Source: Eurosta solidaginis (taxonomy: Eukaryota > Arthropoda > Insecta > Diptera > Tephritidae). From it: 64,000 nt of DNA. Location of the stretch: the NCBI RefSeq assembly GCF_040869045.1, contig NC_090319.1, positions 340,360,302 through 340,424,301 of the forward strand. Reading direction: 5' to 3'. The notes beneath the pieces are model-generated. The model had not been told where the DNA came from, searched no databases, and saw only the letters and a program-made list of their open reading frames with translations. Position numbers and translations under genes: made by a program. Positions 33,270-44,469 of this stretch are shown here, in pieces (within the stretch, counting starts at the first letter, position 1; every line of letters begins with the position of its first letter).

Positions 33270-33468
33270 GGGAGATTTGGTATTGCTATAAAACCCTCAC
33301 CGGCGGAAAGGTGTTCCATCCAAATATCGGTACAGTTGGGAAGGCCCGTACAGAGTTGTGAAGATGTCCAGTGATGTCACCTACCGCATACAAATAATTG
33401 GGAAACCTCGAAATAGAACAGTGGTTCATTTTGAGAAGCTAGCAGCGGTTAGATCGAGAGATCTATGA
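33270..33468 (+). pseudogene. Integrase C-terminal scrap of the deleted LTR element
   Basis: GDLVLL, then a stop, NPHRRKGVPSKYRYSWEGPY and VVHFEKL form the GPY/F-type end of a gypsy integrase. It joins the protease region across a deletion of most of pol. Confidence 0.75.
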
Positions 33469-33494
33469 GAAGCTATACACGTGCATCTGTAGAT

Positions 33495-33850
33495 ATCGAA
33501 AATTTTTCGATGAATCAGCGATAACTTACCAATAATAAAACGATAGATTTTCCATAACATATTGATATTTTCTTGGACACAAATCGATAACTCTTATGTG
33601 AATGATCGATAACTCTTCGGTGAATGATCGATAACTCTTCAATTATAAATCATTAACATTCCGATTACAAACCGATAGCACCTAGACAATAAATAGAAAC
33701 TCATTGTCATTGAAAGCAATTGTACAATAATTCAATAACAAATTGATAACTCGTCTATACCTCGTCGATAGCACACCTATGTATAATAAATCGATAACTC
33801 ATTGATAACAAACAGTGCACATTTCGATAACAAAATAATAACACGCTGTC
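33495..33850. repeat. TTATCGAT-rich degenerate array
   Basis: Many copies of ATCGATAACTC and related words in about 20-25 bp spacing, the reverse orientation of the 20.5 kb array. It abuts the truncated LTR at 33494. Confidence 0.8.
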
Positions 33851-33885
33851 CAATTTTAGTTTCGGCTTCGGCTTTGACTCTTTCC

Positions 33886-34020
33886 TTTCTTCCTTTTTTT
33901 ATTTTCTTTTCTTTTCTTTTCTTTTCTTTTCTCTTCTTTTCTTTTCTTTTCTTTTCTTTTCTTTTCTTTTCTTTTCTTTCCTTTTCTTTTCTTTACTTTT
34001 CATTTTCTTTTTTTGCTTTC
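33886..34020. repeat. (CTTTT)n microsatellite
   Basis: Nearly pure CTTTT pentamers for over 100 bases. The long Phe/Leu/Ser-rich open frame across it (33802-34221) is a by-product of the repeat. Confidence 0.95.
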
Positions 34021-34689
34021 CTTGCTTTACTTAGCATCGTTATTATCATCATCATTGTCGACGTTCTTAATTTATTTTTCTTTTTCTTCAACCTCTTCTG
34101 TTTCATCTTCTTTAAATTCACTTATTTTGCTTTTTCGTTTCCTATCTCCTTTATATATATATGTATCACCGATTTCTTTTTTCTGTTATCGTTAATTTCC
34201 ATTAATTTATTTCCTGCATGATGTCATGTCGCTCATATCAACTCTTCCTCGTTCAGTGTTCTCATATTACGTTACAGTATAGTGACTACTACGTTATGTA
34301 TTAGAGCTTACAATTTCCACGATATTTTTCAAGAAGACATTTCCTGCGAATATCGGCTTCTCGTTAGATTCGCGAATCTTGAAATACTCGTAAGACTCGT
34401 AAGCTTTCAGACATCCAATTGAATACCTACATGGTCAATATTATATAACCTTAAATAAGAAACAACGGAGTGTATTTCTCGAAACTCGAAATTCTCGCTG
34501 GCGTTCAACCAGAAGTCGCAAGTTTTATTCTTTATTCCCCATACAGTATATCAGTCTCACACACTACGCATTCCACTTCTGAAGACAATGCTCACGCTTG
34601 TTCTTACATTCTTTATTCCCTTATACCATGAACAAAGATTTTTCCACATAAACAATAACTTGGTGCGATATAGTTCCGAAGCGATCTAG
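34021..34689. other. Intron stretch, nothing recognised
   Basis: T-rich then mixed DNA without coding or repeat signals that I can place. Confidence 0.4.
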
Positions 34690-34699
34690 GCTCTTGCAA

Positions 34700-34880
34700 T
34701 TTGCGTCTGGCTGTTTATTTTAATTTTTCCTACAAATCAATTGGAAGGGACTCACAAGTTTTAGCGACTCCGCAAAGCAGATGAATTTTCACAGGAAAGC
34801 TTTTCATGTCAAAAATACACTCGAAGTGTTTGTCATACCACTGCCGAGGCGCGAAGCTGCTTGTAAAAACTTGTTCTGAG
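34700..34880 (-). mobile_element. SINE body fragment
   Basis: TTTTTCCTACAA, GCAAAGCAGATGAATTTTCAC, GCTTTTCATG and AAAATACACTCGAAGTGTTTG match the body of the 49.4 kb and 35.4 kb copies. Confidence 0.7.
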
Positions 34881-35394
34881 TATTTTGATTTTGTTCTGTG
34901 CAATTGTATAAAGCGAATTTGTTGCATAATTGGCACTTTTTTTACTGGCAAGCTTTTAATAGCTGAAATGCATTCAGAAGGCTTGACAACCCACTCTGCT
35001 CTTATATTTCTCTGTTTTTTATATAAGAGGTTATGTACAACAGGTAACATTTTGAAAATGACATCAATCAATATTACTTTGAAATGTGCCAATCAAATTA
35101 ACGCCGATTCCCATCTACATGCTGCATAATAAAACGTTTCTGTCAAAACTTAAATGTTACATTTAAACAAATAAACAATGTTTAGCAAATAGCTGAAGTT
35201 GATGTCGGTGCAAGCCTTAAAAAATGTACCGCTTCATTTGCCACTTATTCTGAATGCTAAGGGACCACAGAGCGCGCTGCACTATTGCGATAGTTGCTTG
35301 TGGGCAGCAAAAAACAACGCACATTTTTGGGAGCATACCGAACTTACTTCACATTCATTTTGACCCAATAGAATAACCAATGACCACATACATG

Positions 35395-35625
35395 CATACA
35401 TGCAAGGCGCGATAACCTCCGAAGATATTTTAGGCCGAGCCTCTCTTCCCACTTGCGTCGTGCTTCTTTTAGTTTTTCCTAAAAATTGGCGGGACGGAAC
35501 CTACATGATTTTACGCCGACTCCGAACGGCACCTGCAAGGCAGATGAGTTTTCACGACAAGATTTTCATGGCAGAAATACACTCCGAGTGTTTGCCACAA
35601 ACTTCCGAGGGGGACCCGGTAAAAA
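35395..35625 (-). mobile_element. SINE body copy
   Basis: ATGCAAGGCGCGATAACCTCC, GGCGGGACGGAACCTACATG, CGACTCCGAACGGC and GGCAGATGAGTTTTCAC mark the family. It runs from the same left end as the copies at 49.4 and 60.97 kb; the tRNA-like head is missing. Confidence 0.75.
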
Positions 35626-36300
35626 AAAAATTGTATACCCAGCTGTACTTGTACATAGGGTATTATAACTTTAATTTTATAACGGTTGGTTGTAAAGGAA
35701 TCGAGACAGATACAGACATCCAAATAGATATAGACTTTCAAAATCATCAGTTTCGAAAAACAAAAAATTGGTTCAGCCGTGTTCGCCCGTCCGTATGTGC
35801 ATCTGTCCGTCCGTTAACACGATAACTTCAACAAAATATTGCGATATCCTCACTAAATTCGGTATACGGGTTTATCTGGACGCAGAATAGATTGGTATGG
35901 AAAATGAGCGAAATCGGACGATAACCAGCCCCACTTTTTCGATATCGAAAATTTAGAAAAATAGAAAAAATAAGATAATTCATAAACAAATACCACTAAG
36001 CTAATGAAATTGGGTAGGCGAATTAGTTTTGTCACGCAAAACATAAATTCCAAAAAATTTTGGAATATGTGCGTGGCACCACCCTTATTTAGAAGAATAA
36101 AATTTGGAGACACTATCCTTGCCAAATTATATAGACCGAGTGAAGATAATCAGAATCGGTTAAACACCACGCCCATTTCTCCTAAAGATCTAACATTAAC
36201 AAAGTTTGCAATAACTCTATGGTATATAACTACATTTGACTGACGGATAAGCACCAATTAAGTAAGTGGGTGGCATGGTTGAGCTAAAAACAAAACTTAA
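35625..36300. repeat. Family A-related repeat
   Basis: TATACCCAGCTG, AACGGTTGGTTGTAAAGG, ATCTGTCCGTCCGTTAACACG and CCCCACTTTTTCGATATCG follow each other as in family A on the minus strand. The ends are diverged. The minus frame 35853-36125 is not a gene. Confidence 0.6.
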
Positions 36301-36329
36301 CCAAGTTTTTAAAATGGGCGTTACCCCCT

Positions 36330-36480
36330 CCCCCATTTTCTTACTTGTTTCTAATTGAAACAATTTTTTTATAAATTTGTAAGTTACTTTGCCTGGGAGT
36401 TGAACCCAGTACCCTCGGTATGGTAGGCGGAACACCAGATGGCCGCCAAGTGTGCCTTAAAATGGTTCTTCCTCAAAATT
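36330..36480 (-). mobile_element. SINE tRNA-like head
   Basis: On the minus strand GGCCATCTGGTGTTCCGCC and, further on, GGGTTCAACTCCC stand in the spacing of pol III A and B boxes (the latter close to GGTTCRANNCC). The body is not the same as the 49.4 kb copy, so it may be a second SINE subfamily. Confidence 0.6.
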
Positions 36481-36812
36481 AATTTCTTGAAAATACAATA
36501 CGCTTGTAAGCCTTTGCAATGCACATCTGTTGAGCGCACCGCTGAGAACGCCTTTTTGGATACTTCCGTTAAAGCGAGTGGGTAAGATGTTGTGCAAATG
36601 AAAACATTATTATCTGGAAGTGCTAATTCAAACCCGTGTGTTTCAGCCCGTTTCAAATAAAAATAAGTAAGGAAAGCAGCAAAAAAGCGCTTTATACAAT
36701 GGATAAGAGCATTTGTAAGAGCATATTCGTCCTTAATTTGTCTACTGGGATTCTATGTGAGTAAATATGTTTATTTTATACAGTAATTTAATATGCACAC
36801 ATTTCACATTAC

Positions 36813-36923
36813 CTCTCGTTCGGTTGGCCTATTCATCTCACGAAAAATATTCGAAAATAATCCATCAATCCAATCACGTGTTTCCATGTCAAGGTAGCCG
36901 TATAATTCGATTACCGAACAAGC
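36813..36923 (-). CDS. DNAH10: Dynein heavy chain exon D: AAA2 core
   Basis: A 37-codon exon, phase 0, with acceptor TTCATTGCAG and donor GTAATG. It encodes ACSVIELYGYLDMETRDW and then IDGLFSNIFREMNRPTERE. The pattern ELYG-LD--TR-W-DG--S-IFRE is a hallmark of the AAA2 region directly after ...LNPK, so it follows exon C with no missing residues. It is flanked by the two longest introns of the window (13.0 and 18.6 kb) and stands isolated in repeat-rich DNA, yet has no damaging change. Confidence 0.94.
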
Positions 36924-37239
36924 CTGCAATGAAAAAAATAAAAAAAAAAGAAATATGAAAAGATATTGTTAGCATCAAAATTAAGGCACGCAAAAAACTG
37001 TAAATAATATTGAGCGGCAGCTAAAATAAAATCAATTGAAAACGATGGAGCTACAAAAAGCAATATGCGAGCGTATTGGTACATACAAATTATACAAATG
37101 CAAATAAGAGTTTTTGTTAAATTTTCAGATGTTATTGTTCAGTTGTACACTGAAGTTTGCACATTACGGCATGCCTAAGCTAAGTTTAATTAAAATTTAA
37201 TGTTATTTGATTTTATATTATTTAAATTAAGTTGATTTT

Positions 37240-37525
37240 TTTTTATCTCATTAATTTTCTTTTATTTCATTTTATTTTATTTTATTTTATTTTAATTTAA
37301 TTTATTTTATTTTAATTTATTCTACTCAATTTTCTCTTTTATTTTATTTTTATTCTTTTTAGTTTATTTTATTTTAGTTTATCTTATTTAATTTAATTTA
37401 ATTTAATTTTATTTTATTTTATTTCATTTTATTTTATTTTATTATATTTTATTTTAATTTATTCTACTCAATTTTTTATTTTATTTTATTAAATTTTATT
37501 TTATTTCATTTTATTTATTATACTC
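37240..37525. repeat. (TTTTA)n AT-rich pentamer repeat
   Basis: Almost continuous TTTTA units with scattered changes. Shorter tracts of the same unit are at 43.6 and 44.4 kb. Confidence 0.9.
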
Positions 37526-38110
37526 AGCATGCTTTGCACGCAGAGTATATTAACTTTGATTGGATATCGGTTGGTTGTACAGGTATAAAAAAATCGAGAT
37601 AGATATAGATTTTCATATATCAAAATCATCCCTATCCGTTAACACGATAAGTTGAGTAAATATTGAGATATCTTCACCCAATTTGGTACACGAGCTTATC
37701 TGGAACAGAATAGATTGGTATTGAAAATGAGCCAAATCGGATGAAAACCACGCCCACTTCTTATATGTATAACATTTTGGAAAACACAAAAAATCTGACT
37801 ATTTAGTAAATAATACACCTAGAATGTTGAAATTTGACATGTGGACTGATATTGAGACTCTCGATAAAAATTGGAAAACAATTTTAAAATGGGCGTGACA
37901 CCGCCCACTTGTGATAAAATCAATTTTACAAATATTATTAATCATAAATCAAAAACCGTTAAACCTATCGTAACAAAATTCGGCAGAGAGGTTGCCTTTA
38001 CTATAAGGAATGCTTTGAAGAAAAATTAACGAAATCGGTTAAGGACCACGGCCACTTTTATATATAAGATTCGTGGACGAATAAAATAAGCTATATCTTT
38101 GCAAATAAAT
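37526..38110 (-). mobile_element. Family A repeat copy
   Basis: It begins ATTATACTCAGCATGC and GAGTATATTAACTTTGATTGG and continues with GGTTGGTTGTACAG, GTTAACACGATAAG and GAAAACCACGCCCACTT, the family A order in reverse. It lacks the tandem array. Confidence 0.7.
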
Positions 38111-38163
38111 AATAGTTTAAAACAAGTAAGAACGGGACTGTCTTCGGCTGTGCCGAAGACTTC

Positions 38164-41124
38164 ATACCTTTCATGAATGGGGCTGAACAATAATCTTATC
38201 CCTTTCGTAATCTCCGAATAATCGGATGTATAAGATAAGAAATATATAGTGAACAGATCTGCATACCTTAACGATTTTTAAGATAAATATAAAATAAAAA
38301 ACAGGTAGGTAATTTGTGTGAGGATGCAAAGTTTCAGGTTTTTTGTGGTCTGCGTGTAAAAACTATGACTACGAATCACGTATTTCAACAATATATGACG
38401 TAAGCGTAACTATTTGATGAAATTTGATGAATTTTGAAGCTTCTAGCCGTAAAAAAGGGGTCAAAATGACAGTTTATATGAAGTATATAATATATATATC
38501 ACCGATCTCTATGATTTTTTCAGACAACAATATATGCTATATACGTAACCATTTTGTGAAATTTGAAGCTTCTTGCTGTTAAAATGGGGCCAAAATCGTA
38601 AAAAATATATATATATACTATATATATATACTATATATACCATCATATATATATTATATATATCACCGATCTCTATGATTTTTTGACAAAACAATACATA
38701 CTATATACGTAAGCAATCGGTGAAATTTGAAGCGTATAGCTGTTAAAATGGGGTAGAAATTGCGAAAAGTTTCTTATCTGAACAATCCGTTGTATGAGAT
38801 ATATACTATATATACAACCGATCTCTATGATTTTTTCAGACAACAATATATGCTATATCGTAACTATGCGGTGAAATTTGAAGCTTCTAACATGTTTAAA
38901 TGGGGCTAAAATTTGCGAAAATATATATATATATACTATATATATATACTATATATACCACCATATATATACTATATATACCACCGATCTTTATGATTTT
39001 TTCAGACAACAATATATGCTATATATGTAAGCATTCGTTGAAATTTGAAGCCTCTAGCTCTTAAAATAGGGCAGTAATTACGAAAAGTTCCTTATCTGAA
39101 CAATCGGTTGGGGCGGATATATACTATATATACGACCGATCTCATCAATTTTTTCAGGCAACAATATGTGCAATATACGAAAGTATATGGTGATGTCTGA
39201 AGCTTCAATCTGTTAAATTGGGTAAGATATTACAAAAATCCTCTTTTTCTGAAAAATCGGTTGTATGGAGGATATATGCTATAGTGGTCCGATCCGGTCT
39301 GTTCCGACAAATGTCTAATCGGACACCCAAATACACCCGATCACCAAATTTTATCAAGATATCTCAAAAATTGAGGGACTAGTTTGCATACAAACAGACA
39401 GACGGACAGAGGGACATGGCTAAATCAACTCAGCTCTTCAACCTGATTATTTCGGTATACTTAATGGTGGGTCTATCTATTTTCCTTTAAGGACTTACAA
39501 TTTTCGGTTTCGTGACGAAATTAATATACCATTTCATTTTCATGAAAGGTATAAAAATAGGTAGGTAATCTGTGTGGGGATGCAAAGCTTCACGTTTTTT
39601 TGTGGTCTGCATGTAAAAACTATGACTACGAATCACGTCTTTCAAAAATATATGACGTAAACGTAACTATTTGATGAAATTTGATGAATTTTGAAGCTTC
39701 TAGCTGTAAAAAAGGGGCAAAAATGATAGTTTATATGAAGTATATAATATATATACCACCGATCTCTATGATTTTTTCAGACAACAATATATGCTATATA
39801 CGTAAGCATTTTGTGAAATTTGAAGCTTATAGCTGTTAAAATGAGGCAGAAATCGCAAAAAAAAATATATATACTATATATATATATATACTATATATAC
39901 CATCATATATATATTATATATATCACCGATCTCTATGATTTTTTGACACAACAATACATACTATATACGTAAGCAATCGGTGAAATTTGAAGCTTATAGC
40001 TGTTAAAATGGGGTAGAAATTGCGAAAAGTTTCTTATCTGAACAATCCGTTGTATGAGATATATACTATATATACAACCGATCTCTATGAGTTTTTCAGA
40101 CAACAACGTATGCTATATACGTAAGCAATCGGTGAAATTTGAAGCTTATAGCTGTTAAAATGGGGTAGAAATTGCGAAAAGTTTCTTATCTGAACAATCG
40201 GTTGTATGAGATATATACTACATATACAACCGATTTCTATGATTTCTTTAGACAACAATATATGCTATATACGTAAGCAATCGGTGAAATTTGAAGCTTA
40301 TAGCTATTAAAATGGGGTAGAAATTGCGAAAAGTTTCTTATCTGAACAATCGGTTGTATGAGATATATACTATATATACAACCGATATCTATGATTTTTT
40401 TAGACAACAATGTATGCTATATACGTAAGTATTCTGTGAAATTTGAAGCTTCTAGCTGTTAAAATGGGGCTAAAATTTGCAAAAATATATATATATATAT
40501 GTATATACTATATATATATACTATATATACCACCATATATAAACTATATATACCACCGATCTTTATGATTTTTTCAGACAACAATATATGCTATATACGT
40601 AAGCATTCGTTGAAATTTGAAGCCTCTAGCTCTTAAAATAGGGCAGTAATTACGAAAAGTTCCTTATCTGAACAATCGGTTGTATGGGATATATACTATA
40701 TATACGACCGATCTCATAAATTTTTTCAGGCAACAATACGTGAAATATACGAAAGTATATGGTGAAGTTTGAAGCTTCAATCTGTTAAATTGGGTAAGAT
40801 ATTACAAAAATCCTCTTTTTCTGAAAAATCGGTTGTATGGAGGATATATGCTATAGTGGTCCGATCCGGCCGGTTCCGACAAATGTCTAATCGGACACCC
40901 AAATACACCCGCTCACCAAATTTTATCAAGATATCTCAAAAATTGAGGGACTAGTTTGCATACAAACACACAGACGGACAGACGGACATGGCTAAATCAA
41001 CTCAGCTCTTCAACCTGATTATTTCGGTATACTTAATGGTGGGTCTATCTATTTTCGTTTAAGGACTTACAATTTTCGGTTTCGTGACGAAATTAATATG
41101 CCATTTCATTTTCATGAAAGGTAT
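38164..41124 (+). mobile_element. Family B foldback-like repeat with internal duplication
   Basis: Ends ATACCTTTCATGAA and TTCATGAAAGGTAT are perfect 14 bp inverted repeats. A unit starting AGGTAGGTAAT occurs twice, at 38303-39552 (1250 bp) and 39559-41124 (1566 bp). Each unit is made of roughly 170-200 bp subunits with GATCTCTATGATTTTTTCAG, GTGAAATTTGAAGC, AGCTGTTAAAATGGGG and ATATATACTATATATA. The second has extra subunits. No gene inside. Confidence 0.8.
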
Positions 41125-41127
41125 AAA

Positions 41128-41475
41128 AACTAAAAAACACACTTTTGTAGCTAACCGAACTAAAAAATAAAAAATAATTTTCAATTAAAAAGAGTTTATA
41201 TAACAGTAGTAGAAGGTCAAACAATCATTCATATCTTTCCTCTCAGATAGTTGCCAATAGAATGATTGTAACATTCAATATCAAGCACCCCACGCTTTTT
41301 ACTCTGAATTAAATTATTCTGTTAATAACTTACATTTTATTATAATTTTATTTTGAGGTGATTAACTATAAATGATTGTTTGACCTTCTACTACGGTTAT
41401 ATAAACTCTTTTTAATGGAAAATTATTTTCTATTTTTTAGTTCGGTTAGCTATAAAAGCGTGTTTTTAAGTTTTT
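41128..41475. repeat. Inverted repeat with about 100 bp arms
   Basis: Left arm 41128-41225 and right arm 41372-41475 pair over about 100 bp with few changes (for example GCTAACCGAACTAAAAAAT against ATTTTTTAGTTCGGTTAGC). The spacer is about 145 bp. A MITE is likely; it lies between the family B repeat and a non-LTR fragment. Confidence 0.8.
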
Positions 41476-41529
41476 TTAAACTATTATTTATTTTTAATTT
41501 TTTAGTTCAAATAATTTTAAAAGTTTTAG

Positions 41530-42375
41530 TAGAGAATGATGAAACCTCGAAACGCCATCGGTCCATGGATGAATCCAACTCCACGGCACCGAAAAGGGCC
41601 AAAAACGCAGGGAGGTTGGACGCGGTCTTTCGCCGAAATTGCCAAGGATGGCAGGATCCCGAAATAACAGTGGAAGAGCATCGAGGCCGCGCTCGCTACG
41701 GTGGCCGTTAAGCTTAGGAAAGACAACCCTGTTCCACCGCCATCTTACACCGTTGCAGGGTGGTTCCAGGGCAATGTCAAGCTAATTGCCTGTGACGACG
41801 CCAGGTCGGTAAACCTCTATAGGGCCGCCGTCACGATGATAGGGGTGGTATATCCGGGCGCGCGCCTCAAGGTGGTGGAGGCGCGTGATATCCCCTCACG
41901 ACCAAGGGCTAGAACCTGGGTTCCAGTGACGCCAACGGAACCAGCTGACATCCTGGAGCTGCTCCAGGAGTACAACCCGCCACAGGTTTGGAAGTCAACC
42001 CGGATAAAACCGAGCTTGTCCTCTTTACGAGGAGTTACAAAGTACCAAATCTTACACCGCCAAGAATTGGAGGTAGGTTCTTAGCGTTTAGCGATCAAGT
42101 CAAGTATTTGGGAGTCATTCTGGATAGGAAGCTATTATGGAGTGACCATATAGTGGAGCGATCCAAGAAGGCAGCAGCAGAGCTGTTCACCTGCAAGAGG
42201 GCAATTGGCACCTCCTGGAGATTCTCCCCTAAGGTGATCTACTGGATTTACACAGCCATTGTGCGCCCGATTCTTCTTTATGGTGCCTTGGTCTGGTGGC
42301 TTGCACTAGCTAAAAGTACCTATCTTAAAATGCTTCAAAAGGTGCAGCGGAGTTCGGAGCTCTGCATTACCGGGT
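41530..42375 (+). pseudogene. Non-LTR element with gag joined to RT end by deletion
   Basis: The first part (to about 41985) is an ORF1 protein of insect non-LTR elements, broken into two frames: SNSTAPKRAKNAGRLD, then NVKLIACDDARSVNLYRAAV and VVEARDIPSRPRARTW. Directly after, in another frame, comes the end of a reverse transcriptase: EVNPDKTELVLFTRS, VKYLGVILDRKLLW and IYTAIVRPILLYGALVWW. Endonuclease and the catalytic RT core are gone. A deletion derivative of a LOA/R1-type element. Confidence 0.82.
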
Positions 42376-42544
42376 CTCTCGGCTCTACTCAAGATTCCAT
42401 TACATACATACGTGCATACATAGATACATAGATAGCTACAGGCCAAGCTAACAAAAGCGTGTTAAAAAGGGCTCCAGTATGCTCTTTCGTAGATGTGCCA
42501 TGCATCCACTTCTATCATTAATAAAGGAATGCGTTTTTCGCATT

Positions 42545-43040
42545 ATGTCCAAGGTTTCAAATCTTTAGCCATTAGGGGTGGTCATAAGTTCAATTGACCT
42601 TATGTCCGTTAACCTTATGTCAGCCCACCATCACATTATTGCATTGCCATTGAACCTTGATACGTGTGCAAAGTTTCAATCAAACTTATGGCCATTCAAA
42701 GTCGTAACAACGCCAATTGACCTTATGACCGTAGACCTTATGCCACCACACCATCACATTAATGCATTGTCATCGAGCCTAGATACGTGTTCAAAGTTTC
42801 AATCAAACTTATGGCCATTGAAAGGGGTAACAACGCCAATTGACCTTATGGCCGTTGACCTTATGTCACCACACCATCACATTAATGCATTGTCATCGAG
42901 CATTGATACGTGTGCAAAGTTTCAATCAAACTTATGGCGATTCAAAGTGGTAATTAGGCCAATTGACCTTATGTCACCACTCCACCACATTAATGCATTG
43001 TCATCGGTCCTTGATATGTACGCAAAGTTTCAAATTAATC
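42545..43040 (+). repeat. 123 bp tandem repeat, four units
   Basis: AAGTTTCAATCAAACTTATGG recurs at 42671, 42794 and 42917, with a last, shortened unit at 43024. As 123 divides by three, a 160-residue frame stays open across it and gives repeats of SIDLM, HHHINALSS and KFQSNLW. This is best explained by the repeat, not by a gene. Confidence 0.9.
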
Positions 43041-43089
43041 AGACTTCTAGAAACCGGTGAAAATTAAGCTGAAATATTCCGTTACATAC

Positions 43090-43600
43090 AGGCCAAGCTA
43101 ATAAAAGGGTGTTAAAAGAGCTTTATATCAATAGTATTTCATTTCCCAAGTGGATTTTTAACAATAAATAGGAAACACTTCAAATTTAAAAAAATGGGCG
43201 TGGCACCGTCCCTTTTACGACCAAGCCATTTTCTATGTTTGGGGAGCCATACCTCGAAGAAAAATTAACGGATCGTAATAAAATTGGGTACACTGATTTT
43301 CCTTATAGCAGAAAATATGTCTTGTAAATATGGACAGGATCGGTTAAAGACCACGGCTACTTAGATATAAAACAAATTTAAAAGGGCCGTAGACTAGAAT
43401 AATAAGCTATAACTTAGCAAAAACTAGTTTTGAAACAACGATATTTCACTTATCAAGTTTTATTGTAAGAGGAAATGGGGAGACATTTTTTTTTAACGGG
43501 CGGTGCTACGTGTTATGTAGGAAAGTAATTTATCTGAAATGAAATGTACAATTGAAGCTCACGCTGAGTATATAATGTTCGGTTACACCCGAACTTAGAC
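43090..43600 (-). mobile_element. Family A repeat end copy
   Basis: AAAAATGGGCGTGGCACC, GAAGAAAAATTAACGG and the terminal GAGTATATAATGTTCGG with TTACACCCGAACTTAG match the family in reverse. The other end is replaced by the tandem-repeat region. Confidence 0.65.
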
Positions 43601-43604
43601 ACCT

Positions 43605-43690
43605 TTGTTTGTTTTTTATTTTATTTTTATTTATTCCACTTTATTTTATTTTATTTTATTTTATTTTATATTATTCCATTTTATTTCAAT
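43605..43690. repeat. (TTTTA)n tract
   Basis: Pentamer repeat as at 37.2 kb; a second tract lies at 44395-44465. Confidence 0.85.
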
Positions 43691-43699
43691 TTGTTTTTA

Positions 43700-44360
43700 T
43701 TTCAGATTGGGTTTATTTCGGATTGGGTCGATACCTTCCCGGAGTAAGAGAATATGTAGCAGTCCTGCTGCAAGGAGCTGCTGGGAGAATGACAATTTGT
43801 GGGAGGGACGAAACAAATTAAATGGGGTCACACTGAAATGACAGTCCTTGGTCGGGAAAAATCCGGAGTCGCTCCGGTACATAGAACCGACTGCCTTGGG
43901 AAGCGGTAATAGTCTAGTCGAGGGGTCGACTGCTAATACGCTACCAAAGATATCGAGAGAGATGTCAAACGACGCGTCTTGACATCAGTATTAATAATCC
44001 GAAGGAGGAAAGGAAAAATTTTAACTCGTTCAAAAGATATTAACGAAAAACTGAAAAAAGACCCGCGGATACCTCCGAAAACGGGGGTGGGATCCATAGT
44101 ATTTCTGCGCAGAACACCTTTCTGAGTTGGCGGCCTTCGGCCGCGCTTATAAAAAATAACCCAGGGCTACGCCATGCCAAGTGCGGGTGTGTGGTATACT
44201 TTCCTAAAACCTCGAATAATGCGACAGACAAAAACCTGGAATGTCCAGCATCTTAATGGGAATGTTTTTAGTGAGTGTTTGTGATATAGATGATCTTTTG
44301 CCAGCTATTGATACGGAACATTCCCGAAATTAGTACCATTATTATACTAGCCACACCACA
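43700..44360. repeat. Moderately GC-rich stretch, unclassified, likely TE-derived
   Basis: Higher GC than its surroundings, flanked on both sides by the same pentamer repeat, and without a meaningful frame. GGCGGCCTTCGGCCGCGC is a short palindrome in it. I suspect a mobile-element piece but can name no class. Confidence 0.4.
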
Positions 44361-44469
44361 TTGTGGACGATTTGATAATGTCTTTGATCTTAATTTATTT
44401 ATTTTATTTTATTTTATCTTATTTTATTTTATTTTATTTTATTTTGTCTTATTTTATATCATGATTTTA

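Larger units (their letters stand above)
30595..33494 (+). mobile_element. Internally deleted, dead Ty3/gypsy-type LTR element
   Basis: A 5'-truncated LTR (about 30595-31094; TATAAAA near 30892, AATAAA near 30983, end TTCGTTACA) is followed by gag, a protease scrap and the last part of integrase. RT, RNase H and the integrase core are absent. At the far end only 27 bases of the 3' LTR remain (33468-33494, same as 30793-30819), cut off by a TTATCGAT array. The LTR is the same family as the solo LTR at 946-1518. Confidence 0.85.

Noticed and set aside
33802..34221. 139-codon Phe/Leu/Ser-rich frame resembling a membrane protein
   Set aside because: Produced by the (CTTTT)n microsatellite.
42578..43060. 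160-codon frame with HHHINALSS repeats
   Set aside because: Explained by a 123 bp tandem repeat whose length divides by three.
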